A stretch of DNA of 64,000 bases from Woeseiaceae bacterium (GTDB lineage: Bacteria > Pseudomonadota > Gammaproteobacteria > Steroidobacterales > Woeseiaceae): the NCBI GenBank assembly GCA_021773115.1, contig JAJFKS010000013.1, positions 1 to 64,000 of the forward strand. Reading direction: 5' to 3'. The notes under the pieces are model-generated. The model did no database searches. It was not told where the DNA came from and saw nothing but the letters and a program-made list of their open reading frames with translations. Of this stretch, positions 52,945 through 61,836 are shown one piece after another. Both the position numbers and the translations under genes were made by a program. Each line of letters starts with the position of its first letter. Within the stretch, counting starts at the first letter, position 1.

Positions 52945-54142
52945 ACCCGAAGGAGTTCGAGATTACCGTGCGAACCTTGGTTTCGCGTGCGACGTTTGGC
53001 GTGTAGTCCAGATCGCATTCGGGATCCTGGTTTTGCAAATTGATCGTCGGCGGAATCACCTGGTCGCGGATCGCAAGCGCACAAAAAATCGCCTCAACAA
53101 CGCCCGCCGCCCCAAGCAAATGCCCGGTAGTCGACTTGGTCGAGCTAACCATCAGCTTGCTCGCGTGGTCGCCGAACGCACGCTTGATGCCGTTGGTTTC
53201 ACCAATATCACCGGCTTTTGTCGATGTCCCATGTGCGTTCAGGTAGTCGATATCTGACGGGTCAATGCCAGCATCGCGAATGGCTGCGGCCATGCATTTG
53301 CGTGCACCCTCGCCGTCCGCGGGCGGCAAAGTGATGTGGTAGGCGTCACCGCTCATGCCGAAACCAACTACCTCGGCGTAAATTCGGGCACCGCGAGCTT
53401 TGGCATGCTCCAGTTCTTCAAGAACGACCGTGCCTGCGCCGTTGCTAAGAACGAATCCGTCGCGGTCGATGTCGTACGGTCGACTGGCACCGGTCGGGTC
53501 ATCGTTACGCGTCGACATGGCGCGTGCAGAACAAAACCCGGCCATTGCCAGTTGTGTCGTTGCGTGCTCTGCACCACCAGCAAGCATGACTTCGGCATCG
53601 CCGTGCTCGATGCTTCTTGCCGCAAGCCCGATGCAGTGCGTTGATGTCGCACACGCTGTGACGATCGAAATATTGGGTCCGGTAATATGCCGCATGATGC
53701 TCGTTTGACCGGAAATCATATTGATGATGCTGCCCGGAATGAAGAATGGTGACACTTTGCGCGCACCGCCCTCGAGCATTTTGTTGTGATTATCTTCGAT
53801 GGTCTTGATGCCACCAATTCCCGCCCCCATCGCGACACCGATGGTATGGCCATTCGCTTCATTGATCTCAAGACCCGAATCCTCAATCGCGTCCATTGTC
53901 GCACCAACGCCGTAGTAGATGAAGGGGTCGTTCTTGCGCTGATCTTTGGGCGACAAGTAGTCGTCGGCATCGAAGCCTTTCACGATCCCGGCAATCTTCG
54001 TTGGATACGTGCTGGTATCAAAGTCGTCGATCAGGACGGTTCCCGAGACACCTTCACAGACATTCGACCAGGCTTCGGCCAGTTGACTACCAACAGGCGA
54101 CACAATGCCCATGCCGGTAATTACTACACGTCGTTTAGTCAA
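52901..54142 (-). CDS. fabF: beta-ketoacyl-ACP synthase II
   Basis: 413 residues, full length, apparently from a TTG start. The catalytic triad is visible: SIVTACATSTHCIGLAARSI (Cys), YLNAHGTSTKAGDIGETNGI (His) and KSTTGHLLGAAGVVEAIFCA (His), with NSFGFGGTNGSLVL at the end. It elongates acyl chains in type II fatty acid synthesis, including the temperature-sensitive step. It follows acpP, and the pabB gene begins within its last codons. Confidence 0.96.
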   Translation of the reverse strand: MTKRRVVITGMGIVSPVGSQLAEAWSNVCEGVSGTVLIDDFDTSTYPTKIAGIVKGFDADDYLSPKDQRKNDPFIYYGVGATMDAIEDSGLEINEANGHTIGVAMGAGIGGIKTIEDNHNKMLEGGARKVSPFFIPGSIINMISGQTSIMRHITGPNISIVTACATSTHCIGLAARSIEHGDAEVMLAGGAEHATTQLAMAGFCSARAMSTRNDDPTGASRPYDIDRDGFVLSNGAGTVVLEELEHAKARGARIYAEVVGFGMSGDAYHITLPPADGEGARKCMAAAIRDAGIDPSDIDYLNAHGTSTKAGDIGETNGIKRAFGDHASKLMVSSTKSTTGHLLGAAGVVEAIFCALAIRDQVIPPTINLQNQDPECDLDYTPNVARETKVRTVISNSFGFGGTNGSLVLRALD

Positions 54143-54222
54143 GATAATATCGTCTGGAAGCGGCAGAAATGCCGATAGTTCGGGAAGGAACTGGCGCGAT
54201 GGCTGGCACCGCGCCGGTGTTT

Positions 54223-54465
54223 CTAGTCAGCCTTCTGGCGAGAGGTGACAAAGTCGATTGCCTGCTGAACGGTGGTGATCTTTTCCGCATCCTCATCGGG
54301 AATTTCGGTTTCAAATTCCTCTTCGAGTGCCATAACCAACTCGACGGTGTCGAGTGAATCAGCGCCCAGGTCGTCGACAAATGAGGCATCGTTTGTTACC
54401 TCGTCTTCTTTAACTCCGAGTTGCTCGGCAACGATGCCTTTTACTTGTTCTTCGATACTACTCAT
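54223..54465 (-). CDS. acpP: acyl carrier protein
   Basis: 80 residues. The 4'-phosphopantetheine site is Ser in [20 protein letters not shown] (DSL motif), within the helix-loop-helix typical of ACP. Strongly acidic, small and conserved. It carries acyl groups for fatty acid synthesis. GGAG lies upstream of the ATG. It lies between fabG (171 bases before it) and fabF, the usual place; the wide gap before it suggests an additional promoter for its own high expression. Confidence 0.97.
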   Translation of the reverse strand: MSSIEEQVKGIVAEQLGVKEDEVTNDASFVDDLGADSLDTVELVMALEEEFETEIPDEDAEKITTVQQAIDFVTSRQKAD

Positions 54466-54636
54466 AGTCTTTATTACTCCAAATAAGACTTAAATTGTCG
54501 CTCTGACCAACCGGGACGGCCGCCCAAAACGCTTCGTATTCGTACCCGATTGGCATCTAAGTCCTTGATATTTCAAGGAGGAACCCGGGCGTCGGTGGCT
54601 ATTGTATGTGAATCATCCCATGCAATCTATACCCGA

Positions 54637-55392
54637 TCAGTCCATTACCATGCCGCCGTTGACGTGCAGGGTCTCACCAGTGATGTACGCACCTGCGCCA
54701 GACGCGAGATATAGAACAGCATAGGCAATGTCCTGCCCCTCGCCCAGCCGTCCAAGCGGTACCTGCCCGAGCATCGCCGCTCGTTGTTCGTCGGGCAAAC
54801 CCTTGGTCATGTCGGTGTCGATAAAACCCGGCGCCACGACGTTGACAGTAATGTTGCGAGAGCCAATCTCACGCGCTAAAGACTTGGAAAATCCGATCAT
54901 GCCGGCTTTCGTCGCCGCATAGTTTGATTGCCCGGCGTTGCCCATCACCGCGATGACAGAAGCGATATTGATAATGCGCCCTTTCTTCGCTTTCATCATG
55001 CCGCGCAGGCAGGCTTTGCTGACGCGGTACAAGCCGGTCAGATTGGTCGCGATGACGTCGTTCCATTCCTCCTCTTTCATGCGCATCAGCAAGTTGTCTT
55101 TCGTAATACCGGCATTGTTGACCAGAATGGTCGGGCTGCCCTCCTCGTCCTGGATATTCTTTATCGCCGCCTGGACTGAATCCGCATCGGAAATATTCAA
55201 AACGATGCCACGCCCTTTTCCGGCGAGCGCCGCGCTGATGCCGTCTGCCCCGCCCTGACTGGTAGCCGTGCCGACAACGCTTGCTCCCGCCTCGGCAAGT
55301 GATGTTGCGATGGCCGCACCGATACCCCGTGATGCACCGGTTACCAGTGCAATTTCCCCCGCTAACGCATCGGAACTAAAAATACTGCTCAT
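54637..55392 (-). CDS. fabG: 3-oxoacyl-ACP reductase
   Basis: 251 residues, short-chain dehydrogenase. ALVTGASRGIGAAIATSLAE gives the NADPH-binding TGxxxGIG, NNAGITKDNLL the NNAG segment, and NYAATKAGMIGFSKSLAREI the YxxxK active site with Ser in IINIASVIAVMGNAG. It reduces 3-ketoacyl-ACP in each elongation cycle. It follows fabD by 20 bases. Confidence 0.96.
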   Translation of the reverse strand: MSSIFSSDALAGEIALVTGASRGIGAAIATSLAEAGASVVGTATSQGGADGISAALAGKGRGIVLNISDADSVQAAIKNIQDEEGSPTILVNNAGITKDNLLMRMKEEEWNDVIATNLTGLYRVSKACLRGMMKAKKGRIINIASVIAVMGNAGQSNYAATKAGMIGFSKSLAREIGSRNITVNVVAPGFIDTDMTKGLPDEQRAAMLGQVPLGRLGEGQDIAYAVLYLASGAGAYITGETLHVNGGMVMD

Positions 55393-55412
55393 AGGTCATC
55401 CTTGTTTTGCGC

Positions 55413-56339
55413 TTACGACTGGAGCGCTTTGTTAAGGCTCGCAATCGAATCAATAAATAGAGTCGGAATGTTCTTGTCTATTCGACGACACAAGCCGGCC
55501 AGAACTTTTCCGGGACCGCACTCGATAATCGACGTCGTGCCATTGGCGATCATGGCGTGTACGGTTCGCACCCACTGTACGGGCCCGTAAACCTGGCGTG
55601 CCAGGCGTTCACGAATATCGTCCGGTGCCTTGTACGCGATGCCATCGGTTGCGGCGATAACGCTTAGCCGTGGCACCCGGAATTCGGCAGCCGACAATGC
55701 CTCTTTGAGGGCCTCACCCGCGCCAATCATCAGGGAAGAATGCGATGGTACGCTGACCGGCAGTCGCAAGGCCCTGCGAGCGCCGGCTGCCTCCAGCAAT
55801 TTAATGGCGCGATCGAGTGCGTCGATATGACCGGCAATAACGACCTGTCCGGGCGAATTGAAATTGACGGGTTCGGCGATGCCGATTAACGATGCTTCGT
55901 CACAAGCCTTGATAACCGACTCGTCATCCAGCCCGATCACTGCGGCCATGCCGCCAACGCCGGACGGTACGGCGTTCTGCATCAGCTGCGAACGCCGAAT
56001 AACAACCGTGAGCGCATCCGCGAAGCTGATCGCCTCTGCCGCTACCAGCGCCGAATATTCGCCGAGGCTGTGACCGGCGAGGCGCTCAGGCTCTGCGCCA
56101 CCGGCAGCTCGCCATACCCGGTAGGTGGCAACACCGGCGGTTAACATTGCCGGTTGCGTAACCTCTGTCTCGCCCAGTTTCTCTGCAGGCCCAACCTGTA
56201 CCAGCGCCCAGAGATCGTAGCCAAGAATTGAGCTCGCCTCGGCATAGGTTTCCTTTACGACCGGGTAATGCTCAGCGAGATCCGCCTGCATGCCAACCTT
56301 CTGAGATCCCTGTCCGGGAAATACCATTGCTATGCTCAA
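55413..56339 (-). CDS. fabD: malonyl-CoA-ACP transacylase
   Basis: 308 residues, starting at a TTG with GGAG upstream. SIAMVFPGQGSQKVGMQADL opens the acyltransferase fold, ERLAGHSLGEYSALVAAEAI carries the active-site Ser (GHSLGE), and the His/Gln region FPSHSSLMI-type appears as VPSHSSLMIGAGE. It loads malonyl groups onto ACP. The usual upstream neighbours plsX and fabH are absent; a rhombosortase lies there instead. Confidence 0.96.
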   Translation of the reverse strand: MSIAMVFPGQGSQKVGMQADLAEHYPVVKETYAEASSILGYDLWALVQVGPAEKLGETEVTQPAMLTAGVATYRVWRAAGGAEPERLAGHSLGEYSALVAAEAISFADALTVVIRRSQLMQNAVPSGVGGMAAVIGLDDESVIKACDEASLIGIAEPVNFNSPGQVVIAGHIDALDRAIKLLEAAGARRALRLPVSVPSHSSLMIGAGEALKEALSAAEFRVPRLSVIAATDGIAYKAPDDIRERLARQVYGPVQWVRTVHAMIANGTTSIIECGPGKVLAGLCRRIDKNIPTLFIDSIASLNKALQS

Positions 56340-56375
56340 GATAGTCTCCGCTTTTCAGTGCCGCCAGCTCGCGAA

Positions 56376-56990
56376 TTATATCGTCCGCTTCGGCCTGACC
56401 CTAATTCTAGCCAATACGGCCCCCAGAATGCCTCCCAGGGCGCCGTAAAGATGTGCATCGACCACGACCGGGCCGCCCGATGTCGAGACCGATCCGGGTA
56501 CCGGCCCTGCCGCCTGTTCCCAGCCGATCTTGGCGCTGAGAAGCAGCAGCAGAAGGATTGTTTCGCCATTTAGCGGTCGCAATCGGGCAACGATGCCCGC
56601 GGCCAGCAATCCGTGCAACAGGCCGGACATGCCGACGTACCAATGCAAATTCGGATTGAGTACCCAAAAAGCGGCATCGATTGTCGCCAGTGACACAAGG
56701 ATGATCAAGGTCCAGGACCGCAAGCTGTAGGACGCACCGACCAGGTACCAGACCAGCAATAGCCCGGCGCTGTTCAAGATCAGGTGGGAGCCACTCAAAT
56801 GAGCAAAATGCCCGGTCAGCAACCGCCAGATCTCACCTTGCGAAATCCAGACCCTGTCATAACGCAGCCATTCCCGGCCAAAATCTCCGCCGAACGCGAT
56901 CAGAACACTGACGGCGATGATGACGCCGGGGATAATCCACGTCGTTGCTGATGGCTGACCCGCCAAGCCTTTGAGTTTGTCTAACCCCAT
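56376..56990 (-). CDS. rrtA: rhombosortase, rhomboid-family intramembrane protease
   Basis: 204 residues with about six membrane helices. It has the rhombosortase features: WRLLTGHFAHLSGSHLILNS (GHxxHLxxxHLxxN), GMSGLLHGLLAAGIVARLRP (catalytic Ser in GMSGLLHG) and VDAHLYGALGGILGAVLARI (catalytic His in AHLYGA). Rhombosortases remove the C-terminal GlyGly-CTERM tail from proteins exported by type II secretion. Placement next to the gsp genes is consistent with this. No GlyGly-CTERM substrate is seen in this window. Divergent from gspG across 58 bases. Confidence 0.85.
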   Translation of the reverse strand: MGLDKLKGLAGQPSATTWIIPGVIIAVSVLIAFGGDFGREWLRYDRVWISQGEIWRLLTGHFAHLSGSHLILNSAGLLLVWYLVGASYSLRSWTLIILVSLATIDAAFWVLNPNLHWYVGMSGLLHGLLAAGIVARLRPLNGETILLLLLLSAKIGWEQAAGPVPGSVSTSGGPVVVDAHLYGALGGILGAVLARIRVRPKRTI

Positions 56991-57048
56991 GTTTGGTATA
57001 CTGACGTTTAATTACAAAGAGTCAATTCGACGTTCCGGAGCACATCAA

Positions 57049-57501
57049 GTGACAGAAGCAAGAAAATCTGGCGGACAGTATCTGAGGCACGGCGGTTTTA
57101 CGCTGATCGAGATCATGGTCGTGGTCATTATTATTGGAATTCTCGCGGCTATCGTTGCACCGAACGTCATCGGTCGCGTAGATGATGCGCAAATTACGAA
57201 AGCGCATGCAGAGATCAGCAATATCAGCTCGGCACTGAAGTTCTATCGTCTGGATAACTTCGGCTACCCGTCAACGGAACAGGGGCTTGAGGCGCTGGTT
57301 AACAAGCCCAATGACCCGAACATCAAAAACTGGAAACCGGGTGGCTACCTGGAACGCTTGCCAAAGGATCCGTGGGGCAACCCGTATCAATACCTCTACC
57401 CCGGCAATAACGGCGAAGTTGATATTTACACCCTCGGCCGCGACGGCCGACCCGGTGGAGAAGGTCTGGACGCTGATATTGGAAACTGGGATCCGGAATA
57501 A
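57049..57501 (+). CDS. gspG: type II secretion major pseudopilin GspG
   Basis: 150 residues beginning at a GTG with GGAG upstream. The prepilin signal is HGGFTLIEIMVVVIIIGILA, cut after Gly with a Phe at the new N-terminus and the conserved Glu at +5. The rest has LDNFGYPSTEQGLEALVNKP and DPWGNPYQYLYPG, the GspG calcium-site region. It forms the pseudopilus that pushes substrates through the outer membrane. First gene of gspGHIJKLMN. Confidence 0.97.
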   Translation: MTEARKSGGQYLRHGGFTLIEIMVVVIIIGILAAIVAPNVIGRVDDAQITKAHAEISNISSALKFYRLDNFGYPSTEQGLEALVNKPNDPNIKNWKPGGYLERLPKDPWGNPYQYLYPGNNGEVDIYTLGRDGRPGGEGLDADIGNWDPE

Positions 57502-57523
57502 ACCGGATTGGCGGAAACGAATC

Positions 57524-58096
57524 ATGCTTTCCGGACAACGTTCACGATTTGAGGCAGGATTTACGCTCGTCGAAATTCTGGTCGTGATTTTCATCGTCGC
57601 GACAGTGATGTCAATTGGCTTACTATCGTTCGGCGTTCTCGGTGATGATCGCGAATTGGAAACGGAAGCCAAGCGTTTCGCCGCCCTCAGCGAGGTTGCG
57701 CAGGATGAAGCGTTTATGCAGGGACGCGAGTTTGGTATTGAATTCCTGTCAGCGGGTTACCGTTTTGTCGAATACGATGCAGAGACCGGATTGTGGGCAG
57801 ACATTCTCGGCGATGACACCTTGCGACTTCGGCAGTTACCGGCCGACAACGAGCTCGAACTCTACCTGGAAGGCAAGCGCATCTTGCTTGATGACGATCC
57901 CGCGCCATTTGATGATCCGGAGAAGACTTCCAGAGGCGCGTCGCAAAATGTCTATTCACCGCATTTGATGGTGTTCTCCAGTGGCGATGCAACGCCGTAT
58001 GAATTGCACCTGGTTCGCAGGCAGGATGATCGACGCATAATTTTGCGCGGCAATGCCCTCGGTGCGATCGAGTTTATTGATTCGGACGAGCAATAG
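57524..58096 (+). CDS. gspH: type II secretion minor pseudopilin GspH
   Basis: 190 residues from the ATG at 57524. Prepilin signal FEAGFTLVEILVVIFIVATV, with Gly before Phe and Glu at +5. The body resembles GspH/FimT: ETEAKRFAALSEVAQDEAFM and EFGIEFLSAGYRFVEYD, which align with the short beta part of minor pseudopilins. It joins the pseudopilus. It is 22 bases after gspG. Confidence 0.93.
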   Translation: MLSGQRSRFEAGFTLVEILVVIFIVATVMSIGLLSFGVLGDDRELETEAKRFAALSEVAQDEAFMQGREFGIEFLSAGYRFVEYDAETGLWADILGDDTLRLRQLPADNELELYLEGKRILLDDDPAPFDDPEKTSRGASQNVYSPHLMVFSSGDATPYELHLVRRQDDRRIILRGNALGAIEFIDSDEQ

Positions 58097-58099
58097 CGT

Positions 58100-58546
58100 A
58101 TGCCGCGGCTGAGAGGACAAGGATTCACACTGATCGAAGTGATGGTCGCGCTGGTGATCGTGGCGTTAGCGTTAACGGCGGTGACTGCCAGCATGAACCA
58201 GATGATTGATGCGGCGGAAACCATGCGCAACCGAACCTATGCGAGCTGGATTGCGCAAAACAGAATTGCCGAACTGCGGCTGGCATTTGCGACACCGGAT
58301 GTCGGTGTCAGCAGTGGCGAAGTGCAGTACGCGAATACCGACTGGAGCTGGCGCGCGACCGTATCGGAGACCGGTGTTGACGACCTGTATCGAATTGACG
58401 TCACGGTTTCGTTTGCGGGCAGTGACGACTCGATTCGCACCGTAAGCGGTTTCGTCGGGCCGCCGGGTGTGCCCGGTGCCGCGAACTCGATTTGGCCCGG
58501 TCTCACACCACCCGGGCCGAGACCCCCGGCGGGAGCGGAAGGATGA
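58100..58546 (+). CDS. gspI: type II secretion minor pseudopilin GspI
   Basis: 148 residues. Prepilin signal GQGFTLIEVMVALVIVALAL. The remainder has TYASWIAQNRIAELRL and a short beta region with the WSWRATVSETGVDDLYRIDV pair, as in GspI. It is part of the tip complex with GspJ and GspK. The C-terminal tail is Pro/Gly rich and may be disordered. The start is three bases after gspH. Confidence 0.93.
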   Translation: MPRLRGQGFTLIEVMVALVIVALALTAVTASMNQMIDAAETMRNRTYASWIAQNRIAELRLAFATPDVGVSSGEVQYANTDWSWRATVSETGVDDLYRIDVTVSFAGSDDSIRTVSGFVGPPGVPGAANSIWPGLTPPGPRPPAGAEG

Positions 58547-59157
58547 GGGTGCGGCGCGCTGCAGGCTTTACCTTGATCGAAGTGCTGGTTGCGATGGCGA
58601 TCTTCGGTGTGCTGACGCTGCTCTCCTACATGGCGATTGGCCAGACGCTCGCCAATGCAGACATGTTAACCACGCGCATGGATCGTCTGCAGGCCATCCA
58701 GCGAACCATGCGTTATCTGGGCAACGACCTCGCGACTGCATCGCCCCGCCCGGTTCGAAACGAACTTGGGGATTCGTATTTGCCCGCTGTCATGGTGTCA
58801 GCCGCCAACGATTTCGCACTGGCCGTTACGCACGGCGGCTGGACCAATCCTGCAGGACTGCCGCGCAGCACCCAGCAACGCAGTGTTTACTTGCTGAATG
58901 ATGGCAAATTGTTTCGCGTATTTTATGCGGTCCTCGACGCAACCTATGCAAACGAGGCGATCTCAACCGAGATACTCGATGGCGTCGAGCGGCTGGAATT
59001 TCTGCTGATCCAGGACAATGGTCAGACCACCAACCAGTGGCCGCCCCTGGGTGCCCAGGGGCCGAGCGGCGACCAATTGCGACCGCGTGCAGTTGAAATC
59101 ATCCTGACACTTGAGGACGAAGGCGAAATTCGTCGCATCATTGAGGTCGCCTCATGA
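58543..59157 (+). CDS. gspJ: type II secretion minor pseudopilin GspJ
   Basis: 204 residues from the ATG at 58543, overlapping the gspI stop (ATGA). Prepilin signal AAGFTLIEVLVAMAIFGVLT, then RLQAIQRTMRYLGNDLATAS, QQRSVYLLNDGKLFRVFYAV and DGVERLEFLLIQDNGQT, all typical of GspJ. It forms the tip of the pseudopilus with GspI and GspK. Confidence 0.94.
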   Translation: MRVRRAAGFTLIEVLVAMAIFGVLTLLSYMAIGQTLANADMLTTRMDRLQAIQRTMRYLGNDLATASPRPVRNELGDSYLPAVMVSAANDFALAVTHGGWTNPAGLPRSTQQRSVYLLNDGKLFRVFYAVLDATYANEAISTEILDGVERLEFLLIQDNGQTTNQWPPLGAQGPSGDQLRPRAVEIILTLEDEGEIRRIIEVAS

Positions 59158-60092
59158 TTGCGGCGCGACGAGCACGTGGTGTGGCGTTGATTACCGCCAT
59201 GTTAATTACGGCAATCACCGGCTCGCTGGCCGCGGGGCTGGCCTGGGATAATGCGCTTGATGTGCGCAGAACGATGGTATTGCTATTTCATGAGCAGGGC
59301 ATGCAGGTCGCAATGGGCGCCGAAAGCTGGATTCGCAACATCCTGCGAGACGACGGTATTGATAGCGAGACCGATCATCTTGGCGAACTTTGGGCCAGCG
59401 AACTGCCCGGCCTGCCGGTCGACAACGATTCCGTCCAGGGCGCGGTGGCCGGGAAAGTCGAAGACCTTCAGGGGCGACTGAATGTCAATAACCTGATCGA
59501 CAGTAACGGTGAACTTGATGAAGTCGTGCTGCAGCAGTTTCAGCGATTGCTGGTCATCCTGGATCTCGATCCGCGCTTCGCCGGCCTGACCTACGACTGG
59601 ATCGATGCGGACGACAATGCCAGCTTCCCGGATGGTGCCGAAGACTCAATTTATACCGGCCTGACGCCACCGTATCGGACGTTTAATCGTAGCCTGGTCA
59701 ACGTGACTGAATTGGCGGCACTGGAAGGCATGGACAAGGCCAGCTTCGATACCCTGTTACCGCATGTAACGGCGCTTCCTCGTGGCACTAGCATTAACCC
59801 CAACACGGCGACGCCAGCGGTGCTGCAATCGCTGGACGTGAATCTGGATGCCGCAGCCGTCGAGAGTTTGCTCTCGCAGCGCGAAGAAGGCGGCTTTCCG
59901 GAGGATTTGTCGCAGACGTTTACAACGATGGCGCCGGAAATGCTCGCCAAGATCAGCGCTACGAGTAGCTATTTTCAATTGAAGGCTGTCGTGCAGATTG
60001 ATACGGTGCGTGTCACCTATTACAGCGTGATATTGCGGAGTCCGAACGGCGGGCCCGTGACCACGATCCTTCGCAGCCTGGGAACCATCTGA
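59154..60092 (+). CDS. gspK: type II secretion minor pseudopilin GspK
   Basis: 312 residues, overlapping the gspJ stop by four bases. The prepilin signal differs as in other GspK proteins: RGVALITAMLITAITGSLAA, without the +5 Glu. The large globular domain has VAGKVEDLQGRLNVNNLID and the SGLTYDWID-type block FAGLTYDWIDADDNASFPDG, with the calcium-binding Asp cluster. It caps the pseudopilus tip. Confidence 0.95.
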   Translation: MIAARRARGVALITAMLITAITGSLAAGLAWDNALDVRRTMVLLFHEQGMQVAMGAESWIRNILRDDGIDSETDHLGELWASELPGLPVDNDSVQGAVAGKVEDLQGRLNVNNLIDSNGELDEVVLQQFQRLLVILDLDPRFAGLTYDWIDADDNASFPDGAEDSIYTGLTPPYRTFNRSLVNVTELAALEGMDKASFDTLLPHVTALPRGTSINPNTATPAVLQSLDVNLDAAAVESLLSQREEGGFPEDLSQTFTTMAPEMLAKISATSSYFQLKAVVQIDTVRVTYYSVILRSPNGGPVTTILRSLGTI

Positions 60093-60094
60093 GC

Positions 60095-61348
60095 ATGCCA
60101 GAGTACCTCGTTATACGGCTCCGCGCCGAGGACCAGCCCGTGCAATGGTTGCTTGCCGACAATACCGGCACGCGACGCAGCGGCGTTTCCAGTGGCTCAC
60201 TGGCTGACGCGGCAATTGCCGCCGGCGATAGACCTGTTATCGCGATGGTGCCCGCTGTCGACATTCTGACGACGAGTGTGCATATGCCGGTACGTTCGGC
60301 ATCGAAAATCCGCACCGCGCTTCCTTTTGCGCTCGAAGAGAACCTGGCGCAGGATGTCACTGATTTGCATTTCGCGGTTGGCGACAGAATGGATGAGAAT
60401 CGCCTTGCGGTTGCGGTCGTGGCACACGGACGGATGGCGGGCTGGTTGGAAAGACTGAGTACGGCCGGGATCAAGCCGGCGATACTGACGGCTGAAAATC
60501 AGGGGCTTCTGAAAATACCAGGCACACTATCGATGCTGGTCGACGACGAAATCATCATGTTTAACAATGGTGGTGACGAAGAGTTTGTCATGCAGAACGT
60601 GCAACCGAGTGATGTGCTCGTTGTTGCGGGCCAACTCGGCGAAAGTCAAACCGAGCCGGGTTCGACGTCCGGCCACGCCGTTATTTTTTGTACGCCGGAA
60701 AAAGATCAGCAGCTTTCCCACGAATGGATAGCGCTGCGGCACGAGATGCACAGCGTCGATGTCAATGTGTTGCCAGACGGCGCGTTTCCAAAGCTGGCCG
60801 TCGCGATCGCCGCCGGCAACGGCATCAACCTGCTGCAAGGCAGATACGGCCAAAAGACCGAATATTCGGCGCTTTTTCGTCCGTGGAAAATGGCTGCAAT
60901 CCTGTTGCTGGTTTTGTCGTTCGTCAGTATTGCGTCGAAGGGCCTCGACTATCAGCGCTTACTGGATGAGAAGGCCGCGTTGCAATCGCAATTCATGAGT
61001 GAGTATCGGCAGCTTCGACCCGATGACACTCGCGAAATAATTGACCCGGTATCGCTGGTCGATTCATTGAAACGTGCAATGGGGGCAGCAACGGGCCCGC
61101 AGATTTTTCTTCCCAGCCTGCGCGAACTGGGTACCGCTATGGCGGCCAACTCCAGCGCGAAGATTGAGGCGATCAGTTACCGGGCCGGAGTTATCGACTT
61201 ACGATTGACGGCACCCGATGTTGCAACGCTAGACCGCATTCAAAACTCCGTCAGCTCATCCGGACGCTTCAGTGCAACGATTCAATCTACCGATCAGGTA
61301 GCTGACAAGATCAATGGGCGCATTCAGATTCGGGAGTCCGGGTTATGA
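60095..61348 (+). CDS. gspL: type II secretion inner membrane protein GspL
   Basis: 417 residues. The cytoplasmic actin-like domain (about 1-250) resembles PilM/GspL and would bind the GspE ATPase; the SALPFALEEN-type segment reads RTALPFALEENLAQDVTDLH. One membrane helix (MAAILLLVLSFVSIASKG, about 270) is followed by a coiled coil and a ferredoxin-like periplasmic domain. It links the ATPase to the periplasmic assembly with GspM. gspE itself is not in the window. Confidence 0.92.
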   Translation: MPEYLVIRLRAEDQPVQWLLADNTGTRRSGVSSGSLADAAIAAGDRPVIAMVPAVDILTTSVHMPVRSASKIRTALPFALEENLAQDVTDLHFAVGDRMDENRLAVAVVAHGRMAGWLERLSTAGIKPAILTAENQGLLKIPGTLSMLVDDEIIMFNNGGDEEFVMQNVQPSDVLVVAGQLGESQTEPGSTSGHAVIFCTPEKDQQLSHEWIALRHEMHSVDVNVLPDGAFPKLAVAIAAGNGINLLQGRYGQKTEYSALFRPWKMAAILLLVLSFVSIASKGLDYQRLLDEKAALQSQFMSEYRQLRPDDTREIIDPVSLVDSLKRAMGAATGPQIFLPSLRELGTAMAANSSAKIEAISYRAGVIDLRLTAPDVATLDRIQNSVSSSGRFSATIQSTDQVADKINGRIQIRESGL

Positions 61349-61836
61349 GGGACTGGTTCGAGTCACTTGATCTTCGTGAGCAGTATTTTGTTGCTGTTGG
61401 TGCGGTCGTCGTTTTGCTTGCGCTACTGTATCTAATGATCTGGGCGCCACTCGACAAAAAGCATATTCAGTTGCGTGAAGACGTCAAACAATGGCAATCC
61501 TCGCTCTCGGAATTGCGTCCGATTCGAATGGCGTCGGGCAATACCAACTCGAGCACATCCAGTGATGCCGTTGTGTCGAACCAGACACCAATAATCATTG
61601 TTGACCAGACACTTCGTAGTCGCGGGCTTGACCGCTACCGTCGCCGCAGCCAACCGACGACCAGCAACGGTATTCGAGTCGAGTTTGAAGACGTCGCGTT
61701 TGACGAGTTGGTGTTGTGGCTCGGTGACCTTAGTCAGCAGTACGCGATGGATGTACAGGCGGGCAGTTTCTCAATTGGTGCACAGGCGAATCCGGGGCGC
61801 ATCAATGCGACGCTGACGCTGGAGCGCTCGCTTTGA
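61345..61836 (+). CDS. gspM: type II secretion inner membrane protein GspM
   Basis: 163 residues. One N-terminal membrane helix (QYFVAVGAVVVLLALLYLMI) followed by a coiled coil and a ferredoxin-like domain (VEFEDVAFDELVLWLGDLSQ), the usual GspM layout and length. It pairs with GspL in the inner membrane platform. ATGA overlap with gspL. Confidence 0.92.
   Translation: MRDWFESLDLREQYFVAVGAVVVLLALLYLMIWAPLDKKHIQLREDVKQWQSSLSELRPIRMASGNTNSSTSSDAVVSNQTPIIIVDQTLRSRGLDRYRRRSQPTTSNGIRVEFEDVAFDELVLWLGDLSQQYAMDVQAGSFSIGAQANPGRINATLTLERSL

Noticed and set aside
54193..54220. GC-rich stem GGCGCG/CGCGCC between acpP and fabF
   Set aside because: Loop of eleven and no T-run, and the two genes belong to one cluster; not supported as a terminator.
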